Source: Streptococcus sciuri
Lineage (GTDB): Bacteria; Bacillota; Bacilli; Lactobacillales; Streptococcaceae
Direction of reading: 5' to 3'
Assembly (NCBI RefSeq): GCF_024814375.1
Contig: NZ_JANUXX010000002.1
Coordinates: forward strand, 1-64,000
Length of the DNA: 64,000 bases
Part shown: piece by piece, positions 40,367-50,046 of the stretch
How the letters are laid out: each line of letters starts with the position of its first letter
Position numbering within the stretch: the stretch's first letter is position 1
Position numbers and translations under genes: made by a program
The notes under the pieces: model-generated
Told to the model about the DNA's origin: nothing
What the model saw: the letters and a program-made list of their open reading frames with translations, nothing else
Databases searched by the model: none

Positions 40367-40394
40367 CAAAAAAGCCCCTAGGGGCTTTTTTGTA
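40367..40394. terminator. Bidirectional terminator between the export gene and tsf
   Basis: AAAAAAGCCCCTA / TAGGGGCTTTTTT, an almost perfect palindrome with T runs in both directions between convergent genes. Confidence 0.92.
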
Positions 40395-40410
40395 TGTTAA
40401 CTGATAGAAC

Positions 40411-41451
40411 TTAGTTTTCAAGAGCAGCAGCCATCGTTGCAGCAACTTCTGCTTCAAAATCATTAGCCGCTTTTTCAATACCGTCCCCAACTTCAAAACG
40501 CACAAATGCAATGGCTTTTGCGTTAACAGAGTCAAGGTAAGCTTCGACAGTCTTGCTATCATCCATAATGTAAACTTGTGAAAGAAGTGTATAAGCCTGA
40601 TCAACTTGAGTGTTATCAAGCATAAAACGAGCCATCTTACCAGGAATAATCTTATCCCAAATTTTTTCTGGTTTACCTTCTGCAGCAAGTTCTTCTCTAA
40701 TCGCTTTTTCAGCGTTAGCAATAACTTCATCTGTCAACTCAGCTTTAGAACCATATTGCAAGAATGGAAGAGCAGGTTTACCAACCATTGCACGACTTTC
40801 GTTATCTTGTTCAATTTTATGGTTAAGTTGGGCAAGCTCATCTTTCACAAATTGAGGATCTAATTCTTCGTAAGAGAGCACTGTTGGTTTCATCGCAGCG
40901 ATGTGCATCGCCACTTGTTTAGCTGTTGCTTCGTCTGCACCTTCAAGAACAGCCACAACACCGATACGTCCACCGTTATGTTGGTAAGCGCCAAAAACTT
41001 GCTCGTCAGTTTTTTCAACCAAAGCAAAGCGACGGAATGAAATTTTTTCTCCGATGGTTGCTGTTGCAGCAACAAATGCTTGCTCTAATGTTTCACCTGA
41101 AACAGTTGTTAAAGCAAGAGCTTCTGCTTCGTTAGCTGGTTTACCTTCTGCGATAATTTTTGCAGCTTCATTGACCAAAGCAACAAATTGGTCGTTTTTA
41201 GCAACAAAGTCTGTTTCTGAGTTCACTTCTACAACAGCTGCGACGTTACCATCAACATAAACACCTGTCAAACCCTCTGCGGCAACGCGATTAGCTTTCT
41301 TAGCTGCTTTTGCCATTCCTTTTTCACGAAGCAATTCAATTGCTTTGTCAATATCACCTTCTGTTTCAACCAATGCTTTTTTAGCGTCCATGACACCCGC
41401 ACCAGATTTTTCACGCAATTCTTTAACAAGTTTAGCTGTGATTTCTGCCAT
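40411..41451 (-). CDS. tsf: Translation elongation factor Ts
   Basis: Nucleotide exchange factor for EF-Tu. Seen: the N-terminal UBA-like domain ([20 protein letters not shown]), the [11 protein letters not shown] motif that inserts into EF-Tu, and the C-terminal dimerisation part. It is 346 residues, the longer streptococcal form. Follows rpsB on the same strand. Confidence 0.97.
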   Translation of the reverse strand: MAEITAKLVKELREKSGAGVMDAKKALVETEGDIDKAIELLREKGMAKAAKKANRVAAEGLTGVYVDGNVAAVVEVNSETDFVAKNDQFVALVNEAAKIIAEGKPANEAEALALTTVSGETLEQAFVAATATIGEKISFRRFALVEKTDEQVFGAYQHNGGRIGVVAVLEGADEATAKQVAMHIAAMKPTVLSYEELDPQFVKDELAQLNHKIEQDNESRAMVGKPALPFLQYGSKAELTDEVIANAEKAIREELAAEGKPEKIWDKIIPGKMARFMLDNTQVDQAYTLLSQVYIMDDSKTVEAYLDSVNAKAIAFVRFEVGDGIEKAANDFEAEVAATMAAALEN

Positions 41452-41491
41452 TTTAACGTCTCCTATAATTTGTATTTGATTTTTATATTAT

Positions 41492-41527
41492 AAAAACGAG
41501 ACAGAGCGGTTTGCATCTGCCCCGTTT
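41492..41527 (-). terminator. Hairpin between rpsB and tsf
   Basis: Minus-strand stem AAACGGGGCAGA / TCTGTCTCGTTT with T residues after it. It lies between the two genes and may reduce read-through or protect the rpsB message. Confidence 0.5.
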
Positions 41528-41603
41528 AACAATTTATTAACACCATCTGCAAAACAAATTGACAATAGTCTTTACACACTCGTCAATCTTGCTTGAATCG
41601 TCA

Positions 41604-42371
41604 TTAGTCGTTTGAACCTTCAACAGCCTCAACGATTTCTTCAATAGAATCTGCTTCTGCTGCTTCTTCAAAGTCAACATCTGCATCTTCACCTTGACGT
41701 CCTTCAATCACAGCATCAGCCAATTTAGAAGTAATCAACTTAACTGCACGGATAGCGTCATCGTTAGCTGGGATGATAACATCGATATCATCTGGATCAG
41801 CATTTGTATCCACCATCGCAACGATTGGGATACCAAGTTTTTTAGCTTCTTTAACTGCGATTTGTTCTTTGTGTGGATCCACGATGTAAATCACATCTGG
41901 AATACGTGGCATATCTTCAATACCACCTAAGAATTTTTCAAGACGTGCACGTTGTTTATTAAGAAGTGCAACTTCTTTTTTAGGAAGAACTTCAAAAATG
42001 CCGTCAGCTTCCATTTTTTTGATTTCTTTCAAGCGAGCAATACGTTTTTGAATGGTATCCCAGTTTGTCAAAGTTCCACCCAACCAACGGTGATTGATAT
42101 AGTATTGACCCGCACGAGTAGCTTCCTCAGCAATAGCCTCAGCGGCTTGCTTTTTCGTACCAACAAACAAGATAACAGCATCGTTTGCAGCTGCATCACG
42201 AACAAAGTCATAAGCTTGATCTGCTAATTTTACAGTTTGTTGAAGGTCAATCACATGGATTCCGTTGCGTTCTGTAAAAATATACTTAGCCATCTTAGGA
42301 TTCCAGCGACGTGTTTGATGTCCAAAGTGAACACCAGCTTCAAGAAGTTGTTTCATTGAAATTACTGCCAT
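41604..42371 (-). CDS. rpsB: 30S ribosomal protein S2
   Basis: Small-subunit protein S2. Seen: [22 protein letters not shown], the conserved S2 start, [23 protein letters not shown] and [17 protein letters not shown], with an acidic C-terminal tail. It is 255 residues. Confidence 0.98.
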   Translation of the reverse strand: MAVISMKQLLEAGVHFGHQTRRWNPKMAKYIFTERNGIHVIDLQQTVKLADQAYDFVRDAAANDAVILFVGTKKQAAEAIAEEATRAGQYYINHRWLGGTLTNWDTIQKRIARLKEIKKMEADGIFEVLPKKEVALLNKQRARLEKFLGGIEDMPRIPDVIYIVDPHKEQIAVKEAKKLGIPIVAMVDTNADPDDIDVIIPANDDAIRAVKLITSKLADAVIEGRQGEDADVDFEEAAEADSIEEIVEAVEGSND

Positions 42372-42525
42372 GAGTAAGTTCTCCTTTAATTATGTTTTTT
42401 TAACCTCTCTCAAACTTCAGCTCGCACGACCACCACAGGGGCAACAATCAAACGATTGGTTTGAGATGAGTATTTGTTGCAAGATGCAACTCCCTTATAA
42501 TATCATGAATAAGTAGAAAAAGCAA
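42372..42525 (-). promoter_or_regulatory. rpsB promoter and structured leader
   Basis: Minus-strand -35 TTGCTT (42520-42525), 17-base spacer, -10 TATTAT (42497-42502). The leader of about 120 bases contains complementary segments (for example TCAAACCAATCG with CGATTGGTTTGA-type pairing around 42449-42465). This fits an autoregulatory S2 leader, but binding is not proven here. Confidence 0.55.
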
Positions 42526-42547
42526 GACTTTATCACCATCATGTACG

Positions 42548-42623
42548 CCGTACGCATGAAAAATTTCTCTTGCCCTTTTTGTGCCCACCTCCAATTTTTG
42601 AAATTGTATCGCTTAACCATCAT
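42548..42623 (+). repeat. Left copy of the direct repeat bounding accessory region B
   Basis: 57 identical bases (42548-42604; begins CCGTACGCATGAAAAATTTC) plus 19 more (42605-42623), repeated in the same orientation at 55517-55598, where 6 extra bases separate the two parts. On the minus strand both copies read as protein (MMVKRY...FKNWRWAQKGQEKFFM) and the 6-base difference is in frame. It abuts the broken transposase. Confidence 0.9.
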
Positions 42624-42624
42624 C

Positions 42625-43721
42625 TTAGTCTCTCTTGCCAAATAATTGTTCTAAATAATCCCCTAAATGGACAGAAATATAGCGTTGTTTACGACGATAG
42701 CTGAGGTCTTTCTTAGGGAAGCCCATCACTTTAAGGAAATAAAGGCACATCTTCCGAATCATATTCAAGTTGAAAGCCGTATGTTTATCTAATGTCTGAT
42801 TGTGGTCTTCACGATAAACCACATCTGGCAAAGCTCTCGACATCACCCTTAAAACTGAAAATGAAGTAGCCTGTCTCCGGACTAACCTTACCTTCCTTTT
42901 CAACGGTATTACGTGTCATACCGATACCCCGTAATTTTTGCCATTTAAAGTGATTTTGTGTTAGCCATTTAACATTGGTCGAAATCCAGTAATCGCGCGT
43001 CTCTATCTGACCTCTTGCTTTCTCAATGGTCTGATAATGTTATCCTTTTTGCACTAATTTATCCAATAATTTGGCATCACTAAAATAGAGGACAATATCC
43101 TCATGTACAGCCCCCTGATTTCCTTTGACGGCAAGGCAATAGTCCCCCTTTCCCTTGATAATCTCATTGACAATCTCGGTTTGAGTCCCCATAGCGTCAA
43201 TCGTGACAATGTCTTTTCGGATGTCGATTGTCCGTAGAAGCCTAGGAATAGCAGTAATTTCATTACTTTTTTCATCAACGGCTACCTGACTTAAGCTAAT
43301 CTTATTGTCAGCACTATAGGCTGTCACAATGTGAGTTGGAGCTTGATTTTGGCTACGATTGCCTCGGATGGTTTTTCCATCAATCGCAATCAGCCGTTGA
43401 AGAGCTGGTATGTCACCAGCTGATTGTCCCATGTGACTTTTCAATTCTTTTAATCGGGTCTGGATTGACTAGACTCACCACACGTTCTAAGGTATCATGT
43501 GATGGACAACCTTCACTCAAATCCACATACTTGCCTAGCACTTCAACGTGCATTTCGATGAAGTCTCCCATCTCTTTCCAGCTCTCAATACCCGATAATT
43601 GGCAGACGAAGACTAGAAAGAGAATCGTTGATAAGCGGTAATGAACTTTCCAAGCTTGCCAGCTATCTAATTCCGCAGCCTGCTCATCAACACAAACGAA
43701 AAAATCAATCATTGTAGTCAC
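42625..43721 (-). pseudogene. ISAs1-family transposase, multiply frameshifted
   Basis: Transposase of the ISAs1 family; IS1548 of streptococci belongs to it. The frame pieces are: N-terminal (43413-43721; LFLVFVCQLSG, EGCPSHDTLERV), middle (43040-43444; IAIDGKTIRGN with a catalytic Asp and VTIDAMGTQ with another), and C-terminal (42625-42903; DHNQTLDKHTAFNLNMIRK). Between them lie frame changes near 43440 and 43040 and stops near 42850-42900, so it is dead. I could not define terminal inverted repeats. It marks the left edge of accessory region B. Confidence 0.85.
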
Positions 43722-43818
43722 CTCAGTTATAGTTTACTACTTTGATTGATTTTCTCAATAGGATTATCGCTTTCTGAAAACTTAACTTTCTTCATGCGTT
43801 TGTCCTGTTAAAAAAATG

Positions 43819-43846
43819 GGTGTCAACGGAAGTTGATGCCTTTTAT
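43819..43846 (+). terminator. Hairpin in the leader of the plasmid rep gene
   Basis: GGTGTCAAC (43819-43827) pairs with GTTGATGCC (43832-43840), followed by TTTTATT. It lies just before the rep ribosome-binding site. Inc18 plasmids use a leader attenuator controlled by an antisense RNA at this place; this hairpin fits that role. Confidence 0.55.
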
Positions 43847-43869
43847 TGTATTCCAGAAAGGAGGATTGA

Positions 43870-45259
43870 GTGGTGATTCATCAGCTTTATAGCCTTATTT
43901 TAAAAGATGGCTTAAGAACATTTAAATTTAAAAATAGTAGCCATCAGAATCCGCCTTTAGAGGAACAAAAAGGCTCAATTTTCTGTTATCGAAGTAAATC
44001 TAATATGATTAGTGCAAAAGGGATTGTAGTGACTTCTCTTGAAGCTGTTCAAGAGAATGCTTCTAGTTTAAGTCATTGGACACCGAATGTTTATTGCTAT
44101 GGAACATATGAGAACAAGAAATTGAGAATAACAAAAGGGCATAGTGAGGAAAACTTAAGGCAAATCAATACTTTCTATGTTGATTTTGATATTAAAAGTC
44201 AAGATGAGACCATTAATTCTGGCGATATCCTTGTTTCATCTCTTGAACTTGGATTCATGCCCACATGTATCTTAAAAACAAAGCAGGGTTATCAAGTATA
44301 TTTTGTCTTAGAGGATGCTGCTTATGTGACCGCAGACAGTGATTTTAAAGTAGTGAAAGTCGCAAAAATGATTTCTCAAAATATTCGACATCATTTTGCC
44401 AAGACGTTACCAGTTGATATGACCTGTAATCACTTTGGAATTGCTCGGATTCCAAGAGAGGATAACCTGGAGTATTTTGATAAAAATAATATCTATTCGT
44501 TTGCTGAGTGGTTTAGATGGTCCATGCATCAAGATGATTTAGTGTACCTTAACAAACCAAATTCATTCCTCTTGTCAGGTACAGAAGGTCAGAAGCATAT
44601 AGATGAGCCTTGGTATAACTTATTAAGGAATACTTCAGAGATTCGAGGTGAAAAAGCGCTCATGGGACGTAATAATGTCATTTTCACCTTAGCTTTGGCT
44701 TGCTATTCATCAGGAGTGCTTATTCAGGTAAATATGAAGCTGCTAGTCGAGATTTTGTGAAAGAATTGTGCCAAATCTGGGTAGATGACTCTTTGACAAG
44801 CAAAGATTTATTTATTCGTCAAGGATGGTATAAGTTCAAAAAAGCACGTGCAGACCGTCAGAGAAGTCATTTCTCTGAATGGAAGGAAGATTTACTAACG
44901 TACATTGAAGAGAACACGTCTAAGAGTAGCCCTTATTTAAATATTAAGAAAAAAGATATTATTAGTCATTTAGGTATTCCAGAACGTTCTTTGGACTATG
45001 TATTAAAAGAATTGAAGAATGATTATAAAATCTTATATACTTTTAAACGTGGTAGAGGTGGAGGCATCAGAGTGGCTTCTATTTCAGCTATTTTAATGGC
45101 TATTATTGCTTTAAATAAAGAAAATAGACAGAGATACTACCAGCACTTTCAGAGCTGTTAGAGAGCTCTCAGAAGGCTATAAAAGTTGTTATCGAGAGAC
45201 AGTTGCACAATTTACTCAAAGATCAGAAAAATAGTTTATTTGAGCTTGATATAGGATAA
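43870..45259 (+). pseudogene. Inc18-type plasmid replication initiator (RepE/RepS/RepR), broken
   Basis: Resembles the initiator of pAMbeta1, pSM19035 and pIP501 over its whole length: GSIFCYRSK, HWTPNVYCYGTYENK, GHSEENLRQINTF, DMTCNHFGIARIPR, LSGTEGQKHIDEPW, then SAYSGKYEAASRDF, SKDLFIRQGW, and the terminal SLFELDIG. GTG start with AAAGGAGG upstream. Two lesions: near 44718 about 30 codons are missing and the frame changes, and near 45131 the frame changes again, leaving the last 43 codons (to 45259) in a third frame. It can no longer start replication. The homology is from memory of the family but is extensive. Confidence 0.88.
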
Positions 45260-45401
45260 AATTAAAACCCGCAATCTGCCATTACATTATATCTATGATA
45301 ATGGGTTAGTGGAGAATGGACAATAGGGTGTACTTAAGTGGACTTTTTTAAATATTGGTTTTAGTTCTTTTCTGATTGGGACAATAAAGTGGAGCAAAAA
45401 T

Positions 45402-45995
45402 ATGAGAATTGGTTATTGTAGGGTTAGTAGTAAAGGGCAGAATTTAGATCGTCAATTGGAGTTGTTGACGGGTATTTTTAAGGTGTTCTCAGATAGGGAA
45501 ACTGGAAATAGATTTGATAGAAAAGGCTTGAATGATTTATTAGATTTTATTCGAGAGGGTGATGTTGTGGTTGTAACTGAGTTGGATCGATTAGGTAGGA
45601 ATAATCGGGAGTTAACGGAGGTTATTTCTAGGATTCATAGTAAAGGGGCTACTGTGGAGGTTTTAAATTTACCTTCTTTATCTGGAATTCAGGATGAGAA
45701 TTTGAGAAGGTTACTGTCTAATTTAATTTTAGAGATTTATAAATATCAGGCAGAGTCAGAAAGGATAAGGATTTTAGAACGTCAACGTCAAGGGATAGAG
45801 ATAGCTAAGAAAAAAGGAAAGTATAAAGGACGTCAGCGATTATTTACTAGAAATAGTCCTCAGTTACAGCATGCTTTTGAGCTTTTTCAGTCTGGATGTT
45901 CGGATAGAGAAGTTGAGAGATTGGTAGGGATTAATGCTAGGACTTTTAGAAGGTATAGAGAGAGGTATGAAATAAAAAGAAGACCCAATTGTTAA
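45402..45995 (+). CDS. Serine recombinase, plasmid beta/Res type
   Basis: Small resolvase/invertase. Seen: IGYCRVSSKGQNLDRQ with the catalytic Ser near residue 9, VVTELDRLGRNN, EIYKYQAESERIRILERQRQGIEIAKKKGK (read in parts) and a C-terminal helix-turn-helix (GCSDREVERLVGINARTFRR). It is 197 residues, intact, and close in sequence to the beta recombinase of pSM19035, which resolves plasmid multimers. The 45260-45401 segment upstream is where its six/res site would lie. GGAG stands 7 bases before the ATG. Confidence 0.9.
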   Translation: MRIGYCRVSSKGQNLDRQLELLTGIFKVFSDRETGNRFDRKGLNDLLDFIREGDVVVVTELDRLGRNNRELTEVISRIHSKGATVEVLNLPSLSGIQDENLRRLLSNLILEIYKYQAESERIRILERQRQGIEIAKKKGKYKGRQRLFTRNSPQLQHAFELFQSGCSDREVERLVGINARTFRRYRERYEIKRRPNC

Positions 45996-46009
45996 ATTGG
46001 GTCTGGGAG

Positions 46010-46705
46010 TTACTTTAGTTCTTTCTTTTGGAATAAATAATAGCTAGCCCCTAGATAAATCAAGGAAAAGAGGCAGGCAATAAGGGTGCTGCCATTCCAA
46101 GTGCTTTCCGTATTCTGCAAGGTAAGAAAGAGATAGATGTTCTTTGGAAGAGGTAGATGGAGGAGATTTTCACTAATCAGATGAAGAACATTATCAAAAA
46201 GGAGAGCTATGAGGATAAAGGAAAGATAGGCTTGATTGATTTTTGGAAGAGTAATAAAAATGATGGAAGCAAGGAGAATGATACAGGTGTAAAGGGGGAC
46301 TTGATGAATAAAGATTGACCAGACATCTGCGAAGTTAACTGCTCCTCCAAGAATAAGCCGAAAAGCACAGGAAAGACCGTAAGCTAAAGAGATATAGAGG
46401 AGATTGAGGATGAGATTTGCAAGGATTTTATAGAGAAAGATAGACTTTCTTTCTTGCCGTTTGACGATGAGATTGTTAATAGTCCGATGGTGGAAATCTT
46501 CCCCAAAGAGGAGATTGGTAGGGACAAGGAAGAAGAGGGGGAGAAATTGGGTCAAGAGCTGGATAAGGGTAAGGGTTTCTTCACTTGATGGGACGCTGCT
46601 GAGTAAGAGAGCAGCCAGGAGGGTCAATCCCAATAAAATGGCTAAAGATAGGACCAATTTTCTCTCTTTTAGGATACGGTAGAGGTCAGCTTTAAGATAA
46701 TTCAT
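46010..46705 (-). CDS. Bacteriocin-type ABC transporter permease (LanE/BcrB-like)
   Basis: A 231-residue membrane protein with about six hydrophobic segments and the start MNYLKADLYRILKERK, like permeases of BcrAB/LanFEG immunity exporters. I chose ATG 46705, which overlaps the end of the ATPase gene by 14 bases and has GGAG upstream. Together the pair probably removes a peptide from the membrane, giving self-protection; it might instead export. Confidence 0.78.
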   Translation of the reverse strand: MNYLKADLYRILKERKLVLSLAILLGLTLLAALLLSSVPSSEETLTLIQLLTQFLPLFFLVPTNLLFGEDFHHRTINNLIVKRQERKSIFLYKILANLILNLLYISLAYGLSCAFRLILGGAVNFADVWSIFIHQVPLYTCIILLASIIFITLPKINQAYLSFILIALLFDNVLHLISENLLHLPLPKNIYLFLTLQNTESTWNGSTLIACLFSLIYLGASYYLFQKKELK

Positions 46706-47588
46706 GGCTAGTTTCTCCTTTTTGGATGAGTTGTAGATAGTAGCTTTCAAAGGCTATTTTCTTGTTAAAAATCTCTTTGAGGTCAATATTTTCCTGAATG
46801 AGGTCTGTGATAAGGGGCATCACTGCTGTTTCCTTAGGAAGAATGAAATAGTGGTCCTCTTCTTGGAAAGGAATGGCTTGTTTTTGGAGAAGAAGAGCAG
46901 TTTTTTCTTGATCAGAAGTCGCTAGGTAGAGCTTTTCGTCTAGTTCCTGCTGGAGTTGCTCTTTTGAAAATTCTTTTAAAACCTTCCCCTTGTGCATGAT
47001 AATGTAGCGGTCAACGACTAGTTCCAGCTCAGACAGGATATGGCTGGAAATCAAAATAGTCATTTGGTACTGTTCACGGAGCTTGAGGATAATATTTCGC
47101 ATATCTCGAATGCCTGCGGGGTCTAAGCCGTTGATAGGTTCATCGAGAATGAGAAAATCCGGTTGATCCAAGATAGCCATAGCAATGGCAAGTCTTTGTC
47201 GCATACCAAGAGAGAAATCCTTGGCTTTCTTGTGGGGGTCAACCTGTCCTAGACCGACTGTTTCAAGAGCTTTCTGAATCGTTTCTTTCTTGTTTTTTAA
47301 CCCTAATTGCAAGGCAATATAGTGGAGATTACCCTCGGCAGAAAGATTGGGTTGGAGGGCTGGAGATTCAATCAAGGCTCCGATTCGGTAGGCTTGATCC
47401 TTGAGAATTTGGCCAGAGCTTGCAGGAATCAGGCCAGAGAGGATTCGCAAAAGCGTCGTCTTTCCAGCGCCGTTTTCCCCGACCAGACCGCAGATTTCCC
47501 CTTTTTGAATGGAGAAAGAAATGTGGTCAACAGCGAACTGTTGCTTGTATTGCTTGGTGAGTTTGTCAAGAGTGAGAAGTGTAGTCAT
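46692..47588 (-). CDS. Bacteriocin-type ABC transporter ATPase (LanF/BcrA-like)
   Basis: ATPase of 298 residues: Walker A GENGAGKTTLL near residue 38, signature FSLGMRQRLAIA, Walker B FLILDEPINGLDP, H-loop ISSHILSELE. The E-loop LIESPALQPN is the variant seen in lantibiotic immunity ATPases of the BcrA/LanF group. Followed by its permease. Downstream of the MFS gene in a leftward operon with the 47-residue peptide. Confidence 0.85.
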   Translation of the reverse strand: MTTLLTLDKLTKQYKQQFAVDHISFSIQKGEICGLVGENGAGKTTLLRILSGLIPASSGQILKDQAYRIGALIESPALQPNLSAEGNLHYIALQLGLKNKKETIQKALETVGLGQVDPHKKAKDFSLGMRQRLAIAMAILDQPDFLILDEPINGLDPAGIRDMRNIILKLREQYQMTILISSHILSELELVVDRYIIMHKGKVLKEFSKEQLQQELDEKLYLATSDQEKTALLLQKQAIPFQEEDHYFILPKETAVMPLITDLIQENIDLKEIFNKKIAFESYYLQLIQKGETSHELS

Positions 47589-47606
47589 ATCATGCTCCTT
47601 TATCAG

Positions 47607-48826
47607 TTAGAAATGTTTTTTTAAAGTAGTTATCATGAGTATTATTGATAAAAATAGATAGATGTAGATAATATTTTTAAATGAAATGATTAAGATTAGA
47701 GTAGTGAAACTGAGTTGAATAATCAATGTACCTATTTGAAAAATTGTACTAATGCTACCTGTCAAGATACCTATTTTTTCTTGAGATAGGTTGTTGAGGA
47801 TAAATGCATAAAATTTAGGATTGATGCTTCCGCTTAAAAAACCTAAACTAAATAGAATAAAGCTATATAGCCAGATATTCTGCAATAAGAAAGATAGGAA
47901 GAGGAGAGGGAGACACAATGTTGCTATGATTATACATGATTCTAGGGTTCTATTTCCTAAGATTGTTGCTCCACTGATATTTCCGATGATATTACTAATT
48001 ATCAAAATCGTGCTGACTAATGCAATAGTTGTAGCATTATTGATGATCACAAATTGTTGATATTGAGAAATCATTGTAACTGTTAGAGGAGTAATGATTG
48101 AAAAGAGTCCATTAATTACCATGATTATCATTAAGAAATTTTTGAGCAGTGGAACTCTGAATATTTCTTTTAGAGCTAGTTGAATAGATTCTTTTAAACT
48201 TTCTGTTTCTTCTATAGTTATATCATCATTGGATACTTTTTGCAATTTAGAACGAATAACCAGCATTATGAGAGCACAGATTAGAAAGATAAAGGCATTC
48301 ATAAAAGCTAGTGTGTGGTAACTAATCCAAGTGATAAGAACAGCTCCACTAAGTTTAAAGAGAATATCCGCAATAGCTGAAATACTTTGAGTAGATGCGA
48401 ATATTTTTTCCCTATCTTCTTCTGAAATGAGCTGGATTTCAATTGGTAAATAGAGTGCATTTTCGTATTGTCCAAGTAAATCAGATAATAAATTTAGAAT
48501 AGATATGATTAAGATAATCCAAAGAGAAGGAGAAAATCTCAAAATAAATCCTGCACTGAGATAGATTATAAATCTTAGAACCTGAGTTAAAAGGATTCCT
48601 TCTATTTTTTAGTTGTTTTATCTGCTAAGTGTCCTAGGACTATTTTAAATAGAATAGGGAGACTTTCAGATAAAGTTACAATTGAGATAGCAAATTGATG
48701 TTCAGGAACAAGTAGAACATAGTTCATCAGAGCTAAATAGTATAGAGTGTCCCCAAAATCAGACAAGAGATCGCTAATAAAAACTGATATATAAATCTGA
48801 TATTTTTTTAAAATATTCATAGTCAT
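47607..48826 (-). pseudogene. MFS exporter with an A-tract frameshift
   Basis: Major facilitator of about 405 residues in two frames. The first (ATG 48826 to TAG 48602) ends in the loop motif GHLADKTTKK; the second carries the rest, with ten or so hydrophobic segments. The junction is a run of six A on the coding strand (48605-48610); one extra A gives a continuous GHLADKTTKKIEGILL. Either a recent inactivation, slippage that makes some full-length protein, or a base-calling error. The start is coupled to the upstream 47-residue ORF (TAATG). Confidence 0.8.
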
Positions 48827-48969
48827 TACCACTCATGAGTAATTTTAATAGATCTACTCTCAAATATAGGATTAGTAGATGGAAAATGATTTTCATGATA
48901 TTTTGACGTCATTGGTTTAGGTAAAATGTTCATGGGTAGAATGGATAGTAGTGGGAACATTTTTTTCAT
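48826..48969 (-). CDS. 47-residue peptide ORF coupled to the MFS exporter
   Basis: Starts at ATG 48969 with AGAGG 10 bases upstream; the product begins MKKMFPLLSILPMNILPKPM and ends SRSIKITHEW. A short hydrophobic N-terminal stretch is followed by a polar His/Pro/Ser-rich part; there is no Cys. The stop overlaps the MFS start. It is divergent from the Rgg-type regulator. It could be a signalling peptide precursor, a second modified-peptide precursor or a translation-coupling leader. No family recognised. Confidence 0.45.
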   Translation of the reverse strand: MKKMFPLLSILPMNILPKPMTSKYHENHFPSTNPIFESRSIKITHEW

Positions 48970-49096
48970 GGGGGTATAACCTCTTTCATATTTTCTTTTT
49001 ATTTCTCTTTATTTCTTTTTATTTCTTTTTAAATATGATATAATTTTTTTAGCGCATGATTATTTTTATTACATAAGTGTAAAAAAGGATAGAGAA
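48970..49096. promoter_or_regulatory. Divergent promoter region with T-rich tandem repeats
   Basis: Between the leftward peptide/exporter operon and the regulator gene are four nearly identical copies of a ~12-base unit (TTTATTTCTTTT-like) at about 48985-49030, then TATAAT at 49039-49044 facing the regulator. Repeats beside a regulator gene could be an operator, or an A/T tract open to slippage that alters promoter strength. Confidence 0.5.
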
Positions 49097-49963
49097 ATGG
49101 AAGAATTTGGCAAAGTTTTTAAAATTATTCGGGAATCGAAAAATATGTCTTTGAAAGAGGTTGCTGGAGAGTATGTAACTCCAGCACAATTATCACGTTT
49201 TGAGAATGGAAAGAGTAATTTATCAGTTGATACGTTTTTCCACTGTTTGAATAATATGGATGTTTTACAGGGCGAGTTTTTTACACTATATAGTATGTAT
49301 TACCAAGTAGAAGATATTCGTTTGTCTCAGGAACTATATAAGGCTTTAGATAGTGGGAATATTGCTTATTTTAAAAATAAAATTATGGAATATGAAAAGA
49401 AGTATGCTACCACAAATAGAAAGTCAGACCGATTACTGATTTCAGTCTTTCATGTTTTCATTTATGATTGTGATTCTTCCTATGTTATTCCTGAAAAGGA
49501 GAAGACGAATATTGTAGACTATTTATTGTCGATTGATGAATGGTGTCTTTATGAATTATGGATTTTGGGAAATTGTGTGCGATCTTTGAGTACAAAAACT
49601 TTAAGTATTTTAGGGATGGAGTTGATAAAACACACTCAATTTTACCATAATATAGAGGAAAACAGAAGGAGAGTCTACAGGGTTTTATTAAATATAACGG
49701 GTGAGTTATTGGGAAGAAGAGAAGAAAAATATGCTATAAAGTTTATTAGAACCTTGAATAATTTAGAAATTTTAGAGAAAGACTTAATAGAAAGATTACA
49801 ACTAAAATTTTGTAAAGCCCATTTAAGATATTTGCAAGGTTTTGAGGATGCATTAGATATTATGAAAGAGTGTTTAAAAATGACAGATTTTTTAGAGTGT
49901 TATAGAATTTCTAGACAAATTGAACAAACTATTATCCAACTTACAGAAATTACAGATATGTAA
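49097..49963 (+). CDS. Rgg/GadR/MutR-family transcriptional regulator
   Basis: A 288-residue regulator: N-terminal Xre-type helix-turn-helix (residues ~5-60: MSLKEVAGEYVTPAQLSRFE) followed by a helical, TPR-like domain as in Rgg proteins, which respond to short peptides in streptococci. MutR-type members control lantibiotic genes. It precedes the 32-residue precursor gene by 83 bases and faces the exporter operon, so it most likely controls both. The activating peptide is unknown; the 47-residue ORF and the precursor are candidates. Confidence 0.88.
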   Translation: MEEFGKVFKIIRESKNMSLKEVAGEYVTPAQLSRFENGKSNLSVDTFFHCLNNMDVLQGEFFTLYSMYYQVEDIRLSQELYKALDSGNIAYFKNKIMEYEKKYATTNRKSDRLLISVFHVFIYDCDSSYVIPEKEKTNIVDYLLSIDEWCLYELWILGNCVRSLSTKTLSILGMELIKHTQFYHNIEENRRRVYRVLLNITGELLGRREEKYAIKFIRTLNNLEILEKDLIERLQLKFCKAHLRYLQGFEDALDIMKECLKMTDFLECYRISRQIEQTIIQLTEITDM

Positions 49964-50002
49964 TGATTTTAAAGTTGATGAGTTTTTCCTGTAGAATGAT
50001 TC

Positions 50003-50017
50003 TTGTAAGTCTTACAA
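50003..50017. promoter_or_regulatory. Palindrome upstream of the precursor gene
   Basis: TTGTAAG-T-CTTACAA, a perfect 7-bp inverted repeat around one base, 30 bases before the precursor start and 17 before its ribosome-binding site. Candidate operator for the Rgg-type regulator, or a small leader hairpin. Confidence 0.5.
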
Positions 50018-50046
50018 ACAACAGAAATATTTCGGAGGAAAAACAA

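Noticed and set aside
42544-42623. IS terminal repeat as explanation of the direct repeat
   Set aside because: The copies are in direct orientation, code in frame on one strand and are far longer than a target duplication or an ISAs1 inverted repeat.
44700-45161. Separate gene encoding a 153-residue DNA-binding protein
   Set aside because: It continues the Inc18 initiator after a deletion and frame change; the first codons are out of the family's frame and there is no ribosome-binding site.
48826-48969. Typical SHP pheromone gene for the Rgg-type regulator
   Set aside because: Known SHPs are ~20-40 residues with a hydrophobic C-terminus often containing acidic/Trp-type motifs. This ORF is longer with a polar C-terminus, so the identification is left open.
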